DNA from: Setomelanomma holmii | Taxonomy: Eukaryota; Ascomycota; Dothideomycetes; Pleosporales; Phaeosphaeriaceae | DNA: 64,000 nt | Direction of reading: 5' to 3' | Assembly (NCBI GenBank): GCA_010015745.1 | Contig: ML978197.1 | Coordinates: 1-64,000 of the forward strand | In this document: piece after piece, positions 10,925 to 21,505 of the stretch | Layout: every line of letters begins with the position of its first letter | How positions within the stretch are numbered: position 1 is the stretch's first letter | The notes under the pieces: model-generated | What the model saw: only the letters and a program-made list of their open reading frames with translations | Told to the model about the DNA's origin: nothing | Database searches by the model: none | Position numbers and translations under genes: made by a program

Positions 10925-12126
10925 GGCTGAAGTGTCTGAAGAGGTTCGATCGTGGCAGGTAATCGGGATCAGCGAAGGCTATATGGGGGCATAAACTGCG
11001 CGCTTCGAAGGCGGCCCTGGTGTTTCAGGTTGCACGTAAAGGCAGGGCAATGATTGTTGGCCGTGGTGATGGCAATCGCAAGGAAGCGAAGGAAACGGCA
11101 AGTCAAAGGTAAAAGGACAATCACGGAGAAGGACTGTAGATCCAGACTGGAGCGTCATGGCCGGCGGCAGCATCGTGAATTTCCTTGTTATTCGATGTGC
11201 AGGTAGCGAACGTGCACCGATGCGCGCTTGGCACTTGGCGCAACACAGCTGCCGTTCTCTATTGGCCAGGAACTGACTGATGCACAACACTGCGTCAAAT
11301 CCAAGACTTTTGTAGAGTTGATTCGTGGAATAGTGCACTTGTAGTCGCGATGCAGGGACGGACGAGCTGAGCTTGTGTTTTCAGACACGTCACCAAGCAT
11401 TTCTGACGATGCTTGACACCCCTTGGCTGCGCATGTTCCAGTTTCGTGCCTCATGTAGCGTGATGTCAGCGGCCCGATCCCGTTCAGCCGCCAAGGCTCC
11501 ACCCAATCTCGGAAAGGGGTTTCTCATGATCTTTCTTCGAGCGGGATCTCTCGGTGCCTTTTTGGAGGCAGATTTAGTCCAGAATTCACAAAGCAGAAAT
11601 GTGCTGCGACGACCCTGAAACGGGTTGCCGTGCATCCAGACCAGGAGTGCCTGTCCTGAAAGGCCTGTCTCTGAACTGTGAGAGGGCAGCACAGCCACAT
11701 TTTACTCGCTGACATGAGAGGCATCTTATTCGTTGGAACTGGAACACGAGTTGTCGCAATCAAAGCATCCGCTATGGTCGAGATGCGAGGCGTGATGCTT
11801 GTGGGGCCCTGTGGCTGTACCTGCATGTGGCACCCACGGGGCAGGCATCTGCAGTAGAGCAGGTGCAGAACCGCACCTTACTTGCGTCTGTTGTCTGCAA
11901 GATCTGTACATCTGGCCAGGCTTTCCATATTTCGGAGACTCCAGATGTAAAGACCACATGATACCTGGAATGGCGCATCAGCAGGTCGCAGCACGTGGAT
12001 TGGCGTTATCGCTGGCGGCGCGTGCGAGGCTCGGCATGATTGGCGTCATGGCAACGTAGCGACTCATTTGTCAAACACCAGCCGTCCGTCTCAACTTCAA
12101 CATTCTACGTTTCCTTCATATTGGCC
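10925..12126. promoter_or_regulatory. Divergent intergenic region, 1.2 kb
   Basis: Separates the exchanger (-) from the aminopeptidase (+) and should contain both promoters. Several antisense frames of 70-140 codons cross the region but show no domain, signal peptide or splice logic. No gene is called. Confidence 0.45.
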
Positions 12127-13799
12127 ATGGTTTACTCTTCAGGATTTGCGCTATGCGCAGCAATCACGGGTGCTGCAGCCCTGCAGATCCCGTTCCTCTC
12201 CTCGAGCAGTCAGACACTGCTTGGTCATCCTGAAGGTCGGAAACCATTGGTCAATTCGAGTGAACTCCAAGACCTCATCAGCGGCGAACGTTTGATGATC
12301 CGTGCAAACAAGCTGTATGAGATTGCGAAACTGGGCGAGGAAGAGTACAACCATCCAACAAGAGTCATCGGCAGCGACGGTATTTCTCCTACAATAAACC
12401 CTCATTCATGCTTGCTGAACTTAGACTAGGCCATCTTGGGACGCTATCGTATATTTACGAAGAGATTCTGAAGCTTGGAGACTACTACACTATCTCAAAT
12501 CAGTCCTTTCCTGCCGTCTCTGGGAATGTCTTTGAGTTCCGGCTTGTTATCGGCGATCAGGTCCCCAAGTCTGCAGCACCAATGGGCTTGACACCGCCCA
12601 CCAAGGACAAGGAACCCGTACATGGCCATCTTGTCCTGGTCGATAACGAGGGCTGTCAATCGACCGACTTTCCTGACTCGGTTGCTGGCAATATCGCGTT
12701 TATCAAACGTGGTGTTTGCCCATTTGGTACCAAGTCTGAAAATGCTGGACGCAAAGGCGCGATTGCCGCTGTCGTCTACAATAACGAGAAGGACTCCGTG
12801 GCAGGTACTCTGGGAACGCCGTCACCTTATCATGTGGCCACATTCGGACTCTCTGGAGAAGAAGCGGCGCCCGTGATTGAGAAGCTCGAGAAGAAGAAGA
12901 ATGTCGACGCCATTGCATACATGGATGCCGAGGTCAGTCAGATCTTGACCAACAACATCATCGCGCAAACCACCGAGGGCGACCAGGACAACTGCGTCAT
13001 GCTTGGGGCTCATAGCGATAGCGTGGCCGAGGGACCAGGCATTAATGACGACGGGTCGGGCACCATCTCGCTCATTGAAGTCGCTACCCAACTCACCAAG
13101 TTCAATGTTACCAACTGCGTTCGCTTTGCATGGTGGGCTGGAGAGGAAGAGGGTCTGCTTGGCTCTGACTATTACGTTGCCTCTCTGCCAGAAGAGGAGA
13201 ACGTCAAGATTCGACTCTTCATGGACTACGATATGATGGCTAGGTAAGAGGAACGATGACTTGAAGATGTGGTACTTAGTTAACGTTGAAACAGCCCCAA
13301 CTTCGCCTACCAGATTTACAACGCCACGAATGCTCTAAATCCGAATGGTTCCGAAGAGCTTCGTGATTTGTACATCAAATGGTATGAGGATCAAGGTCTT
13401 AACTATACCTTCATTCCTTTCGACGGCCGAAGTGATTACGACGGGTTTATTCGCAACGGCATCCCAGGAGGCGGCATTGCCACTGGCGCCGAAGGTATCA
13501 AGACCAAGGAAGAGGTGGCCATGTTCGGCGGTAAGGCCGGAGACTGGTACGACCCCTGTTACCATCAGCTCTGCGACGATGTAGGAAATGTGAACGTCAC
13601 CTCTTTTGTAGCCAACACCAAGGTACGTGCCCCTGCTTCTGCGACGTGTGAAGGAAGGCTGATAATCTTTTAGCTCATCGCGCACTCGGTTGCAACCTAC
13701 GCGCAGTCATTCAAGGGCTTCCCGAAGCGAACGCAATCGGTCTCATCGAGCACCTATGCTAAGGACGTCAAGTATCACGGCTCTAAGCTGTTCATCTAG
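12127..13799 (+). CDS. Secreted M28 aminopeptidase with PA domain
   Basis: Zinc aminopeptidase of family M28, aminopeptidase Y/Lap2-like, removing N-terminal residues from peptides outside the cell or in the vacuole. Exons 12127-12379, 12430-13243, 13295-13622 and 13674-13799 are joined over introns of 50, 51 and 51 bp, giving 506 residues. It begins with a signal peptide (hydrophobic residues about 7-22). A protease-associated insert covers about 140-245 (GNIAFIKRGVCPFG). Likely zinc ligands are H279 (GAHSDS), D291 (INDDGSG), E324 (WWAGEEEG; E323 the general base), D352 (MDYDMMAS) and H446 (DPCYHQLCDD). All are present, so the enzyme should be active. Several NxT/NxS sites fit secretion. The final 42 codons are a separate exon. 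Confidence 0.93.
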
Positions 13800-14173
13800 G
13801 TCAAGAGGTGAATTTGGAGGGTTCTTTACTCGTCACATCAGTAAAATCATCGTCATATACCATTTTGCAGCATCGCATTATTTCAGACAGAATAGAAAGA
13901 TCTTGTGCACGTCCTCAGATCTTTTCACGTATAGCGTATTCGTTGGGCATTGATGAATCTTTCAATGTCTGCTTCGCCATTTCCACGTAACCTCAAGTTC
14001 TGTCGACGTTTCTCGTCATGTTTTAGCGGTAGACCTACGCCAGCCGTGGCATGGGCTTTTTCGACGCTTGTTCATCGAGTAGTTGCCTCCTCGATCTCCT
14101 TTTAATCCTCCAGATGGCAGCAGCTTACGCATGAGAGCCCCAGCTCGGACATTCAGCGTGTTTGTGTCGTCTA
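13800..14173. other. Intergenic between convergent genes
   Basis: About 370 bp holding the 3' regions of the aminopeptidase and the convergent membrane protein gene. Nothing else is supported. Confidence 0.4.
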
Positions 14174-14719
14174 TTATTGCTCATCTTCCCAGTGTGATCC
14201 ATGCAGCAAAGATCGATCCGCCAACACTCTTCGTCGCCAGATCATTTCCTCGATGTCTCCATACACCTCCCAGCCGAGCCACCCGAGAAAGACGGCGATC
14301 GACAATGAGACCACGATCCATAGCCCAGCTATAGGCCCCACGTGTTTCATGTCGACAGGTATAACATCTGGATCGTTTCCATGCGTTGGAGTTGTGGCTG
14401 GTGCGGACGAAGGTGTCGGTATAATCAAAATGGGTGGCGAAAGGCGCGACGAGGAATTTGAGCGCACATCGGTCGTTGTAGCAGGTTCAATGATGATGAG
14501 CTTGGGAAGCGGCGATGACCAGGTGCGCGATTGTGACCAGAAAGGCGCGTCGATGATCGCCGTCATACTGACTAACGTATTCTGTTCAGAGCTGCGGGAC
14601 GGTGCAATAGCTTCGAGATCGGGTGGATTGGGCGGCAAAGGTGGCAGAGCCGCACATCCTGGGTCAAGAAGCAGTGCAATAATCAGCAGCGTGCGGTGGA
14701 ATATATCAGAAAGCTTCAT
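14174..14719 (-). CDS. Predicted type I membrane protein, unknown function
   Basis: Uninterrupted frame. The start at 14719 gives 181 residues with a signal peptide (MKLSDIFHRTLLIIALLL, likely cleaved after a small residue near 24); an upstream ATG at 14830 would add 37 residues before it. A Pro/Ser/Thr-rich stretch of about 110 residues follows, then one membrane segment (GLWIVVSLSIAVFLGWLGW) and a short basic cytosolic tail (WRRRVLADR). This is the layout of small cell-wall or membrane sensor-like proteins in filamentous fungi. No domain is recognised and no catalytic residues can be named. The signal-plus-anchor architecture makes a real gene more likely than a chance frame. Confidence 0.5.
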   Translation of the reverse strand: MKLSDIFHRTLLIIALLLDPGCAALPPLPPNPPDLEAIAPSRSSEQNTLVSMTAIIDAPFWSQSRTWSSPLPKLIIIEPATTTDVRSNSSSRLSPPILIIPTPSSAPATTPTHGNDPDVIPVDMKHVGPIAGLWIVVSLSIAVFLGWLGWEVYGDIEEMIWRRRVLADRSLLHGSHWEDEQ

Positions 14720-14950
14720 GTGGGCAGCGATACAGCGCCAGAAAGAGCTGGGCAGCAAGACATAAGGTGGGGGCGCGAAGGCAGAGAAAAGAACCATGGA
14801 ATGGAGATATTGAGGGGAAGGTATTTGCATTCAAGCTACGGAAAGACATGCGTCACTGTTGGTATTCACATCCGTCCCCACGCCAACAACGCGCCGTCCA
14901 AGCCGACCCACGAGAACACCTTCCATCTTCCTTGTCCCATCAAAACTCGT

Positions 14951-15630
14951 CTACTCCTCAGACTCGACACCCTCAGCAACCTGAGCACAATTGGTAAGGT
15001 TGCTATCTTTCATAATGCCCACAAGATACTCACCTGAGGAAGCGGGCGGCGGGCGCGGAGTGTGGGGTCAGCGAACTCAATCTGGCTCGCTGGTGCAGAG
15101 AACGGGGCAAGTCGCGCAGGAGAGGACAGGCCGGACTGCTTGCGCAGGTCCTCAAGGTACTTGATGCGGTCTTCCTGCTCTTGATTGACGCGCAGCTGTT
15201 CCTGGAATTGACCAAGAACCCAGTCATAGTCAGCGTGAACGCGGTCGAACTTGCCGTTGATGAAGTTGAGGGCGTTATGAAGGCGGTGGAGCTCGGCGCC
15301 GTGTTCGCGCTTGAGTTGGTTGGTGTGCCGGCGATGCGCTTCTTGGAGATCGGTGTTCTGTTTCATCTCAACCTCAGTGTTGTGGCGTGAGAGGTAGCTG
15401 ATGATGGCCTTCTTGTCGGACTTGCGGGTAAAGAACGTCAGGAGGGTGGCGACGTAGAAGGCGAGCACAAGGCCCATTTCCCGATCAGTGACCAGGTTGG
15501 CCTTTTCAAGTCAGTGAAAGAATTCTAAAAGCAAAATTCAATTGCTTACGTTGTAGTAGGTGGAAATGATGGTGCCAAAGAGGCAGGAGGCGAGGAGTAG
15601 AGCGAACATCTCGAAGTTGTTGATCTTCAT
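14951..15630 (-). CDS. Two-pass membrane protein with coiled coil, unknown function
   Basis: Three exons (15630-15550, 15501-15034, 14980-14951) with introns of 48 and 53 bp; all junctions fall between codons. The 192-residue product starts with a hydrophobic segment (MFALLLASCLFGTIISTYY), then a second (MGLVLAFYVATLLTFF). A Lys/Glu/His-rich helical stretch follows (about 60-140), predicted to be coiled coil with regular Leu/Ile spacing. The tail is Pro/Ser-rich and ends VAEGVESEE. The last exon codes for only nine residues plus stop, with a good donor (GTGAGT) and acceptor (GCTCAG). The short N-terminal pair of membrane helices plus coiled coil suggests an ER or organelle-contact protein, but I recognise no family. 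Confidence 0.7.
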
Positions 15631-17596
15631 GTTGGCGGTGGATGCGGAGTAGTGTGTGTGAGGGCGTTTGCGCACCATGTGGGATACCTTATAGCCCTAT
15701 CACTCGACTAACTTGCGCTTAGTCAGTGAATAGACGAGGGGCAAGATCACTCGAAGGCGCAATGAACATCAGTGCAGCTTAAATGCTGTGTAGCTTCAGA
15801 AGGTTTACTTGTGCTTGTCATGTGGCAGAAGCGCATTGAGGTCATCTAAGCCATGCTATTACGAGGCACCACATCATGGCCAGAAAGAGTGGAGAACGAC
15901 TGGCTACCATATATCATCCTTAAGGTGCTTGACGGTGCCCCTCAGCTCCTTCAGAAATCCCTTCGTGCTACCCTCTTCCATCTTTCTCCAACCCATTACC
16001 GCAGGGTCTGTACTAGTGAACAGCTGGTGTACTTTGCCCTTCTTATCTGCCCACCTAGTCCGTCACCCTTTCTCCCTCAGCTATCGTGCCTCATCTGTTG
16101 AGCTCCAGGGTTAAGAAACCCCATCAGAAGGATAGACGTGATGGGGTAAACTGCCACAGGCATAAAGTCCTTTACGGAGGAGCGTCTTTAGGCGGAAGAC
16201 AATCTTGCGAATGTTGCAAGAAGTGCTCAGCGGTGGGCGCGGGAAGTGCGTTGAGATACAAAAGTGGTTCGAACTATCATGCTGGCCGGCACAGATCTTG
16301 GATTTGACGTGGCAAGCCGAATCTCAGTTGGCGCAGCGAGGAGGTGACATGGCTGGAGGGCAAGATCATGAGCGCGTCGAAAGCGTGACGGGAAATCAAC
16401 CGTGGTAGAGACGTGGAAGCAAGTGTTGCTGTAAAGCACAGGCAAGTAGCAGCGATGCGCGAAAATGGTGTGAGGCTCAAGGCTCAACGGCTGAAGTGGA
16501 CGGGGAGTCAAGGGCCACGGCGGCCGGAGAAGCCTTTTGGTGTCCGAATCGTTTTGCGCAGTGAACAAACGACTACTTCAGTGAGCTTCTCCGATACCGC
16601 CGCTTCACAACGACGCATTATGCTCAACTCCAGAGATTTCAGCAATACATCTTCTGACATTCTCGCCCTCGGACGCCCCCCAACTAGCACTGCGCCTCTC
16701 ATCCATAGCTCTCACAGCCACACATCGGATATGCTCTTCTTCGCAATAACGACTCGACTAACACTACACTCGCATATACCTTTTAATCAGACGTGTTGCA
16801 CACTCTGCATACATCCTGACTCTCCCCTGTTTACTCTTGCACGTTCTTCGAGGTCCAAGACTTGCGGTCGCCCAACGTTGTCACATCAACTACCCATTTG
16901 AAAATCACATTCGCCGTCGGATTCACCAAAGGAAATTGTATAGATCTGTCCCATGAAAGGGAAAAGACAACAAGATTGAGCTATACGTATTGCGTATGAG
17001 AAAGTGCGACATTTGACCAACCTGGAGTACCCTGCTTTGCACAAACACGCTTAAAAGCGAGGGATATAGTTCATTCGACAACAATTGAGAGCAAGGGCAC
17101 GCGATGTGAGATCTCCAGGAGTTGTGAAAAGGGCTGATGATAGGCATGCTCGGAGCGCCCAGAGGCTCCGATGAGGTGGAGATGAAAGAATGACCACAAG
17201 TCGATGCTGAGATCATGCTATAGACGGCGCGTCCTGGCATCGTGGTAATGAGTTGTAAGATTAAACCGTATGATAAATGTTGGATGACATGTGCAACGTG
17301 CGGCTCGCAATGTGTGAATGTTGAGCAACGCTATGACGTTCAAGCATTTTCTCGCACGTGACCGGCCAATGCTCCGCCAAGGTTCACACTCCGCGCTAAT
17401 TACGCGGAGCGTGAATACCTCGAAAATCGAAACTCCCCAACCACCCCACCATTGACGACTCGACCACAAGCTTAACCGCGCAACTACATCAATCCCCATC
17501 AGGACTTATTCCCCCGCGATTGTCTACAGCAATTTGCAAATCAATACTACATCTCGAACTTGGGTATATCAAGTCGCGTTGCATCTCGCAGGGATC
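15631..17596. other. Intergenic, about 2 kb, no supported gene
   Basis: Separates the coiled-coil membrane protein (-) from the next + strand gene. Open frames of 60-160 codons occur on both strands, but none has a recognisable motif or consistent splice sites. Both divergent promoters lie here. A non-coding RNA cannot be excluded from sequence alone. Confidence 0.4.
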
Positions 17597-18919
17597 ATGT
17601 CACCTGCTGCAATTACCCCAGGCGCGGCTGCCTCACCTACACCACCGCAACAACAACACACCCCGACCCGTTAGTGAACTCAATGCATGTGATTCGCTAT
17701 TCTCGACTAATATGATATAGCTACTCCGCCTGTCCCCAAGCACTTCGACGACATCTTCCACGCCAAATTCATGAACATCATTCAGCAATGGAAGAACGAT
17801 CCTGCACGTGGCCAGCTTACCCAAAAGGACCGCAAGGCTTTCATCGAAACCGCGTATGCAGAGACTGATCATTCCTACTTCGGCATGCGCCAGTTGTCCG
17901 ATCAGGAGATCAGGCTGCGTGCTCTCACCAAGGTTTTCTACAAGGTGCTCGCCGAAGAGCCCTGGTCTGAGGATTGGATCCGCGCCCCAGACGTCGAGCG
18001 CAAGCTCTCCAAGTTCGAGATGCACAAGGACTCCATAGCCCTGGCCGCCGAGCATGGACTTCACACCCCTCGTGATGCCGTCAAGGCTGCGCGGGAGGCT
18101 GCGATTAAGCACCAAGAGACTCTCAAGGAACTCGTCAAGGACCCTACCAAGTCGCAGAAGGACCTCAAGATCCCACGTGGCCCCTATGATGAGATCGAGA
18201 TCATCTACATCGCCGGCACAGTCTCCTCGACCGCGACCAATAAGATCGACCGCGAGAACATTTACCCCGTGTCTGTCAATTCCGTTGCCAACGTCCTTCA
18301 GAACCACATCTGTCGCGATATGGTCCGCCCATTCTCAATGGCTGAGCGCTTCCTCAACTGTACTGAGACCCACGAGCTTGAGAAGATGCGCAAGTTTGCT
18401 TGTGACGTGTGCGACTTCGCTCCTCATCTGCTCGACAACGACAACGTCAGCCTCCTCGTGGTTCTCCTCATCATGCCCCGCTCCGACTGCTGTCGTCGCT
18501 TCGAGAACAACGGCATCCGCATCGAAGGCTCGACTATCAGCCATCGCAAGGCTGAGTGCATGAAGAACAAGATGGGCTGGAACACCGCGGAGCTGAAGAA
18601 GCCGTACGACGCCTTTGCCAACGAGTTCCAACAGCGCGTCAAGAACGCATGCTCCCCGGCTCCCCGTGCACAGCGCCCAGGTGCTAAGAACAAGCGCAAA
18701 GACTCGACGCCGACCCAGTCCGTCTATCCTTCCCCTCATATTGGCTACATGGCTTCTCCTCAACTTCGTGGCCCCGATAGCCCACATGGCGTCAATAGCG
18801 GCATCAACATCCCGCCTCCGAATATGTCGTCCATATACTCTGTTCCGCAACCTGCTCGTCTGTCGCGCGCCTCTACAGGTGCTGGTAGCAACGCCGGAGA
18901 GCCAATGGAGCTCTCATAG
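17597..18919 (+). CDS. Conserved-looking hypothetical protein
   Basis: Two exons, 17597-17669 and 17721-18919, with a 51-bp intron (GTTAGT donor, ATATAG acceptor) give 423 residues. The short first exon encodes a Pro/Ala/Gln-rich start. Residues about 30-320 look globular and helical with regular charged repeats. A Cys-containing segment near 230-270 (FACDVCDFAPHLLDN, then PRSDCCRRF) could bind metal, but no standard spacing is met. The last 100 residues are basic then Ser/Pro-rich (APRAQRPGAKNKRKD), consistent with a nuclear localisation signal. Length, composition and the clean intron support a real gene. I do not recognise the family; a nuclear or chromatin role is only inferred from the basic tail. 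Confidence 0.75.
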
Positions 18920-19373
18920 TAATATTGGTAGCTTTCCTTTGTCAACCATCGCATGATTCTGGCGTTTCTCTGGTGGTATGTGTTCAGCATAAGCGCAAGC
19001 CTCGGGTACTGAAACGGCGTATGGAGTTTCTAGTCTTGAAGATCTCCGCTCGAGATCATTCTTTGGCTTCGTGCCTCATCCACGAAACTTTCAGGTGTAT
19101 ATAGCAGTTTTGATAGAATCCAGACATACTCAACCCAAGTCTAATTCAACAGTTTGCACAGGTACTCCGTCCCCAATGTGCAGTGATGTCACAGTCTGGT
19201 ATCGTTAAGACAAGCAATAAAATGGTACTAGGTGGCATGAGGTGAAGGAGCAGTGTTAGTGCTTGGATCTAGCTTCGCGTTCAAATTTGCACCAAGTCCA
19301 AGACACCCACAAGTCAAATCTCGCACCACCACAAGCACACCCGCATAAACAATCAAAGCAATTCCGATTCGCA
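18920..19373. other. Intergenic, no supported gene
   Basis: About 450 bp between two co-oriented genes, expected to contain a 3' UTR and the promoter of the next small gene. No ORF is supported. Confidence 0.4.
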
Positions 19374-19704
19374 ATGTCCAATCCCGCGATGATCAAGAAG
19401 GAGGAGATCATGAAGATGTTGGTGGGAGGGGAGCAGGCGCTTGGCCCACTCAGCAAAGGCGTACGTCACAATCATGTAAATAGGCATCGAAAGGAGACCA
19501 AGTACTAATTAGAGATCAGGAGCACGGCGCGCTCATGCTGAAGCAGAGCGAGAGGGCTTTGTACGTCGAGATCTGGTATTGGAAGCAAGTTGGCTTCAAG
19601 AGTGAGGGCTTCGAGGGTAAGCTTTGTCTTGGATATTCACTGCAATGAAGGTAACAGAAGGTATAGAACTCGAGAGGAAGAAGGAGAAGAAAAAAGAGGA
19701 GTAG
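19374..19704 (+). CDS. Small basic protein, 76 residues, three exons
   Basis: Exons 19374-19460, 19520-19616 and 19658-19704 with introns of 59 and 41 bp. The first intron has a consensus donor (GTACGT) and branch point (TACTAATT). The protein begins MSNPAMIKKEEIMKMLVGGE, has an aromatic segment in the middle (YVEIWYWKQVGF) and ends in a Lys/Glu-rich tail. A multi-exon structure with preserved frame makes a chance ORF unlikely. The third exon follows CAGAAG, a NAGNAG tandem acceptor, so splicing may give products differing by one residue. Such small basic proteins in fungi are often mitochondrial or complex subunits; I cannot assign one. None of the short open frames in this interval shows the whole protein. 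Confidence 0.6.
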
Positions 19705-20089
19705 CAGGGGAGGAAGTGGCGGCGAGTTCTGTCTTTTGTTATGTTTGATACCCTGGTTTGGTTGGTGGGAAGGTTGGGCGCAGTTTGGCGCTCATAGCGA
19801 GGAATTGAAAGGTTTGCCTGCCACATCGTACTGTGCAAATTGGGTGAATATGACTATAAAGTGCTCTTCTTCTAAATCGTTTCAAGAGGTATAGGAGTAA
19901 AGAGGAGCTGCGAGGACTTTGTACGCGGTGCAGTCTCAAAGTCGCGGGGCGAAGGTGAAGCAGTGGCACTGACTATGCAAACGGGCTCCAATATGTGCAC
20001 TTCAAGAATATCTCCGCGCCTTTGACCTCCAGCTGCATCCCTCTTCGCTCAAAGTCATCCACTGCTTCAAGCGTATTCCCGCAGTAACG
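19705..20089. other. Intergenic, no supported gene
   Basis: About 385 bp between two + strand genes, containing the small gene's 3' UTR and the promoter of the zinc-ribbon-like gene. No coding signal. Confidence 0.4.
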
Positions 20090-21145
20090 ATGCCTACCGA
20101 TACCTATAGGCCGCAAGGCATGATCGACGCGCACAATATCCTCACTGCAATCGACCCTCTCCGCTGCATCTTCTGCGAGAACCAGAAATCCGCGCCAGGC
20201 GTGAACACAATTTGCGCAGCCTGCGACATCCAACTTCGAGCCGTCCCGTCTTTGCAATTCCTCCATACGATAGCTCTCGAGCTATATGACTTTTGGATTG
20301 CGCTATTGAAGAAGACGCTGACGCGCCGGTTCCACGTTAAGAATCGTCCGCCCAACTACAGCACCGTATTCTGGTTCGATCTGGGCTTACCGGGCGTGAA
20401 GACAAGTCTACCGGCGCTGGATAATGACACGTTGGAGTGGATAGATCATGACAAGACAGGAGTGAGGAAGAGCATGGTCCTTGACGAGCATGCACGCGAA
20501 TTGCTCAACCAAGTCATCTTGACAGACATGCAATGCGCGGAAGCGATGCAGTTGCTTGCGCATTTACTGCATGTCCGTCTTATGAAGCCTGTAAGTCATT
20601 GGCATGGCTACTTTTCAGTATTCACAGGAGCTGACACCAGAATAGCCTCAAGTCCAATCACCAAGATCGAAGAAGTCGGCTTCAAGCCAAACCACCCCGT
20701 CTGCACATACCACTGGACCTTTCGCGTAACCCTCCAAGACGGACACCGCTTTGCCGTCAACTTCGCCGATCGACAATTGGGCTGGCTGCGCATTGTGGTG
20801 GAGTGGGAAGGCTATCTCCGAGATTGCGTTGCGCTGCGTGCGTGGCAGGATGATAATTTGGCGGTGAAGGAATTTGACGCTGAGAGCGAGGGCATCGCTG
20901 AAGAGATGGAGATACATGAGCTTGGATACTGGCTGGAGAGAACTTCGATGTACTACAATGTTCATCTGCACAGGATTGAGGCGCCGCGATTTGATATGGT
21001 GTTGGAAGATCCGCTTGAGGAGTGGAAGCCGGACATGATGTTGGGATTGGAGGAGCGGGAGCGTGCAGATCAGGCGTCCAAATGCCGCCTAGAAGAGCAT
21101 GTTGAGGAGTACTTCCACAAGTGGAGGCAGGGAGTATTGGGGTAG
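20090..21145 (+). CDS. Zinc-ribbon-like protein carrying the QxGW signature (family member A)
   Basis: Continuous frame of 351 residues. The N-terminus has C26, C29, C42 and C45, a CxxC-x12-CxxC arrangement typical of a small zinc ribbon. The C-terminal half has a strand-rich segment ending RFAVNFADRQLGWLR (about 220-234). That resembles the signature in the genes at 41.1, 45.1 and 47.4 kb: hydrophobic strand, acidic/Asn residue, three or four residues, then Gln-Leu/Phe-Gly-Trp. An intron-like interval at 20591-20645 (GTAAGT donor, AATAG acceptor, 55 bp) exists, but removing it shifts out of the open frame to a stop after about 28 codons. The unspliced model is therefore preferred. No catalytic function is recognised. 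Confidence 0.6.
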   Translation: MPTDTYRPQGMIDAHNILTAIDPLRCIFCENQKSAPGVNTICAACDIQLRAVPSLQFLHTIALELYDFWIALLKKTLTRRFHVKNRPPNYSTVFWFDLGLPGVKTSLPALDNDTLEWIDHDKTGVRKSMVLDEHARELLNQVILTDMQCAEAMQLLAHLLHVRLMKPVSHWHGYFSVFTGADTRIASSPITKIEEVGFKPNHPVCTYHWTFRVTLQDGHRFAVNFADRQLGWLRIVVEWEGYLRDCVALRAWQDDNLAVKEFDAESEGIAEEMEIHELGYWLERTSMYYNVHLHRIEAPRFDMVLEDPLEEWKPDMMLGLEERERADQASKCRLEEHVEEYFHKWRQGVLG

Positions 21146-21505
21146 CTAGGGCGTGCTCGAGGGTTATGTACATAGTAAGAGCGAAGTGAGATAGTGGCCT
21201 CGTGTCCGTTAACACGAATGAAGCTGTCTCCATCGCTTGTAAGATATCTTGATCTGTTCACTATATCAACTTGACCGCGCTGCATTTCATCAATGCAATA
21301 GGAGGTTCACAGAAGATGGACTGAATCTTGAGAGAGTGATAACAATGCTTTTGGAAAGTATCTACAGGCAGTGAAGCAGGGGTATATCTAGAACGACGAT
21401 GTGCAGAAGGGTATCGAAAATCAAAGGACGACGTGATGTACAAGTGTACCCGCCAAGTCTAGTGTAACACAACATAACAGCCAAGATGTTCGACGTCAAA
21501 AGAAA
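21146..21505. other. Intergenic between convergent genes
   Basis: About 360 bp holding the 3' ends of two convergent genes. Nothing further is supported. Confidence 0.4.

Noticed and set aside
14720..14830. Upstream ATG extension of the type I membrane protein
   Set aside because: The added 37 residues would bury the signal peptide, so the internal ATG at 14719 is preferred.
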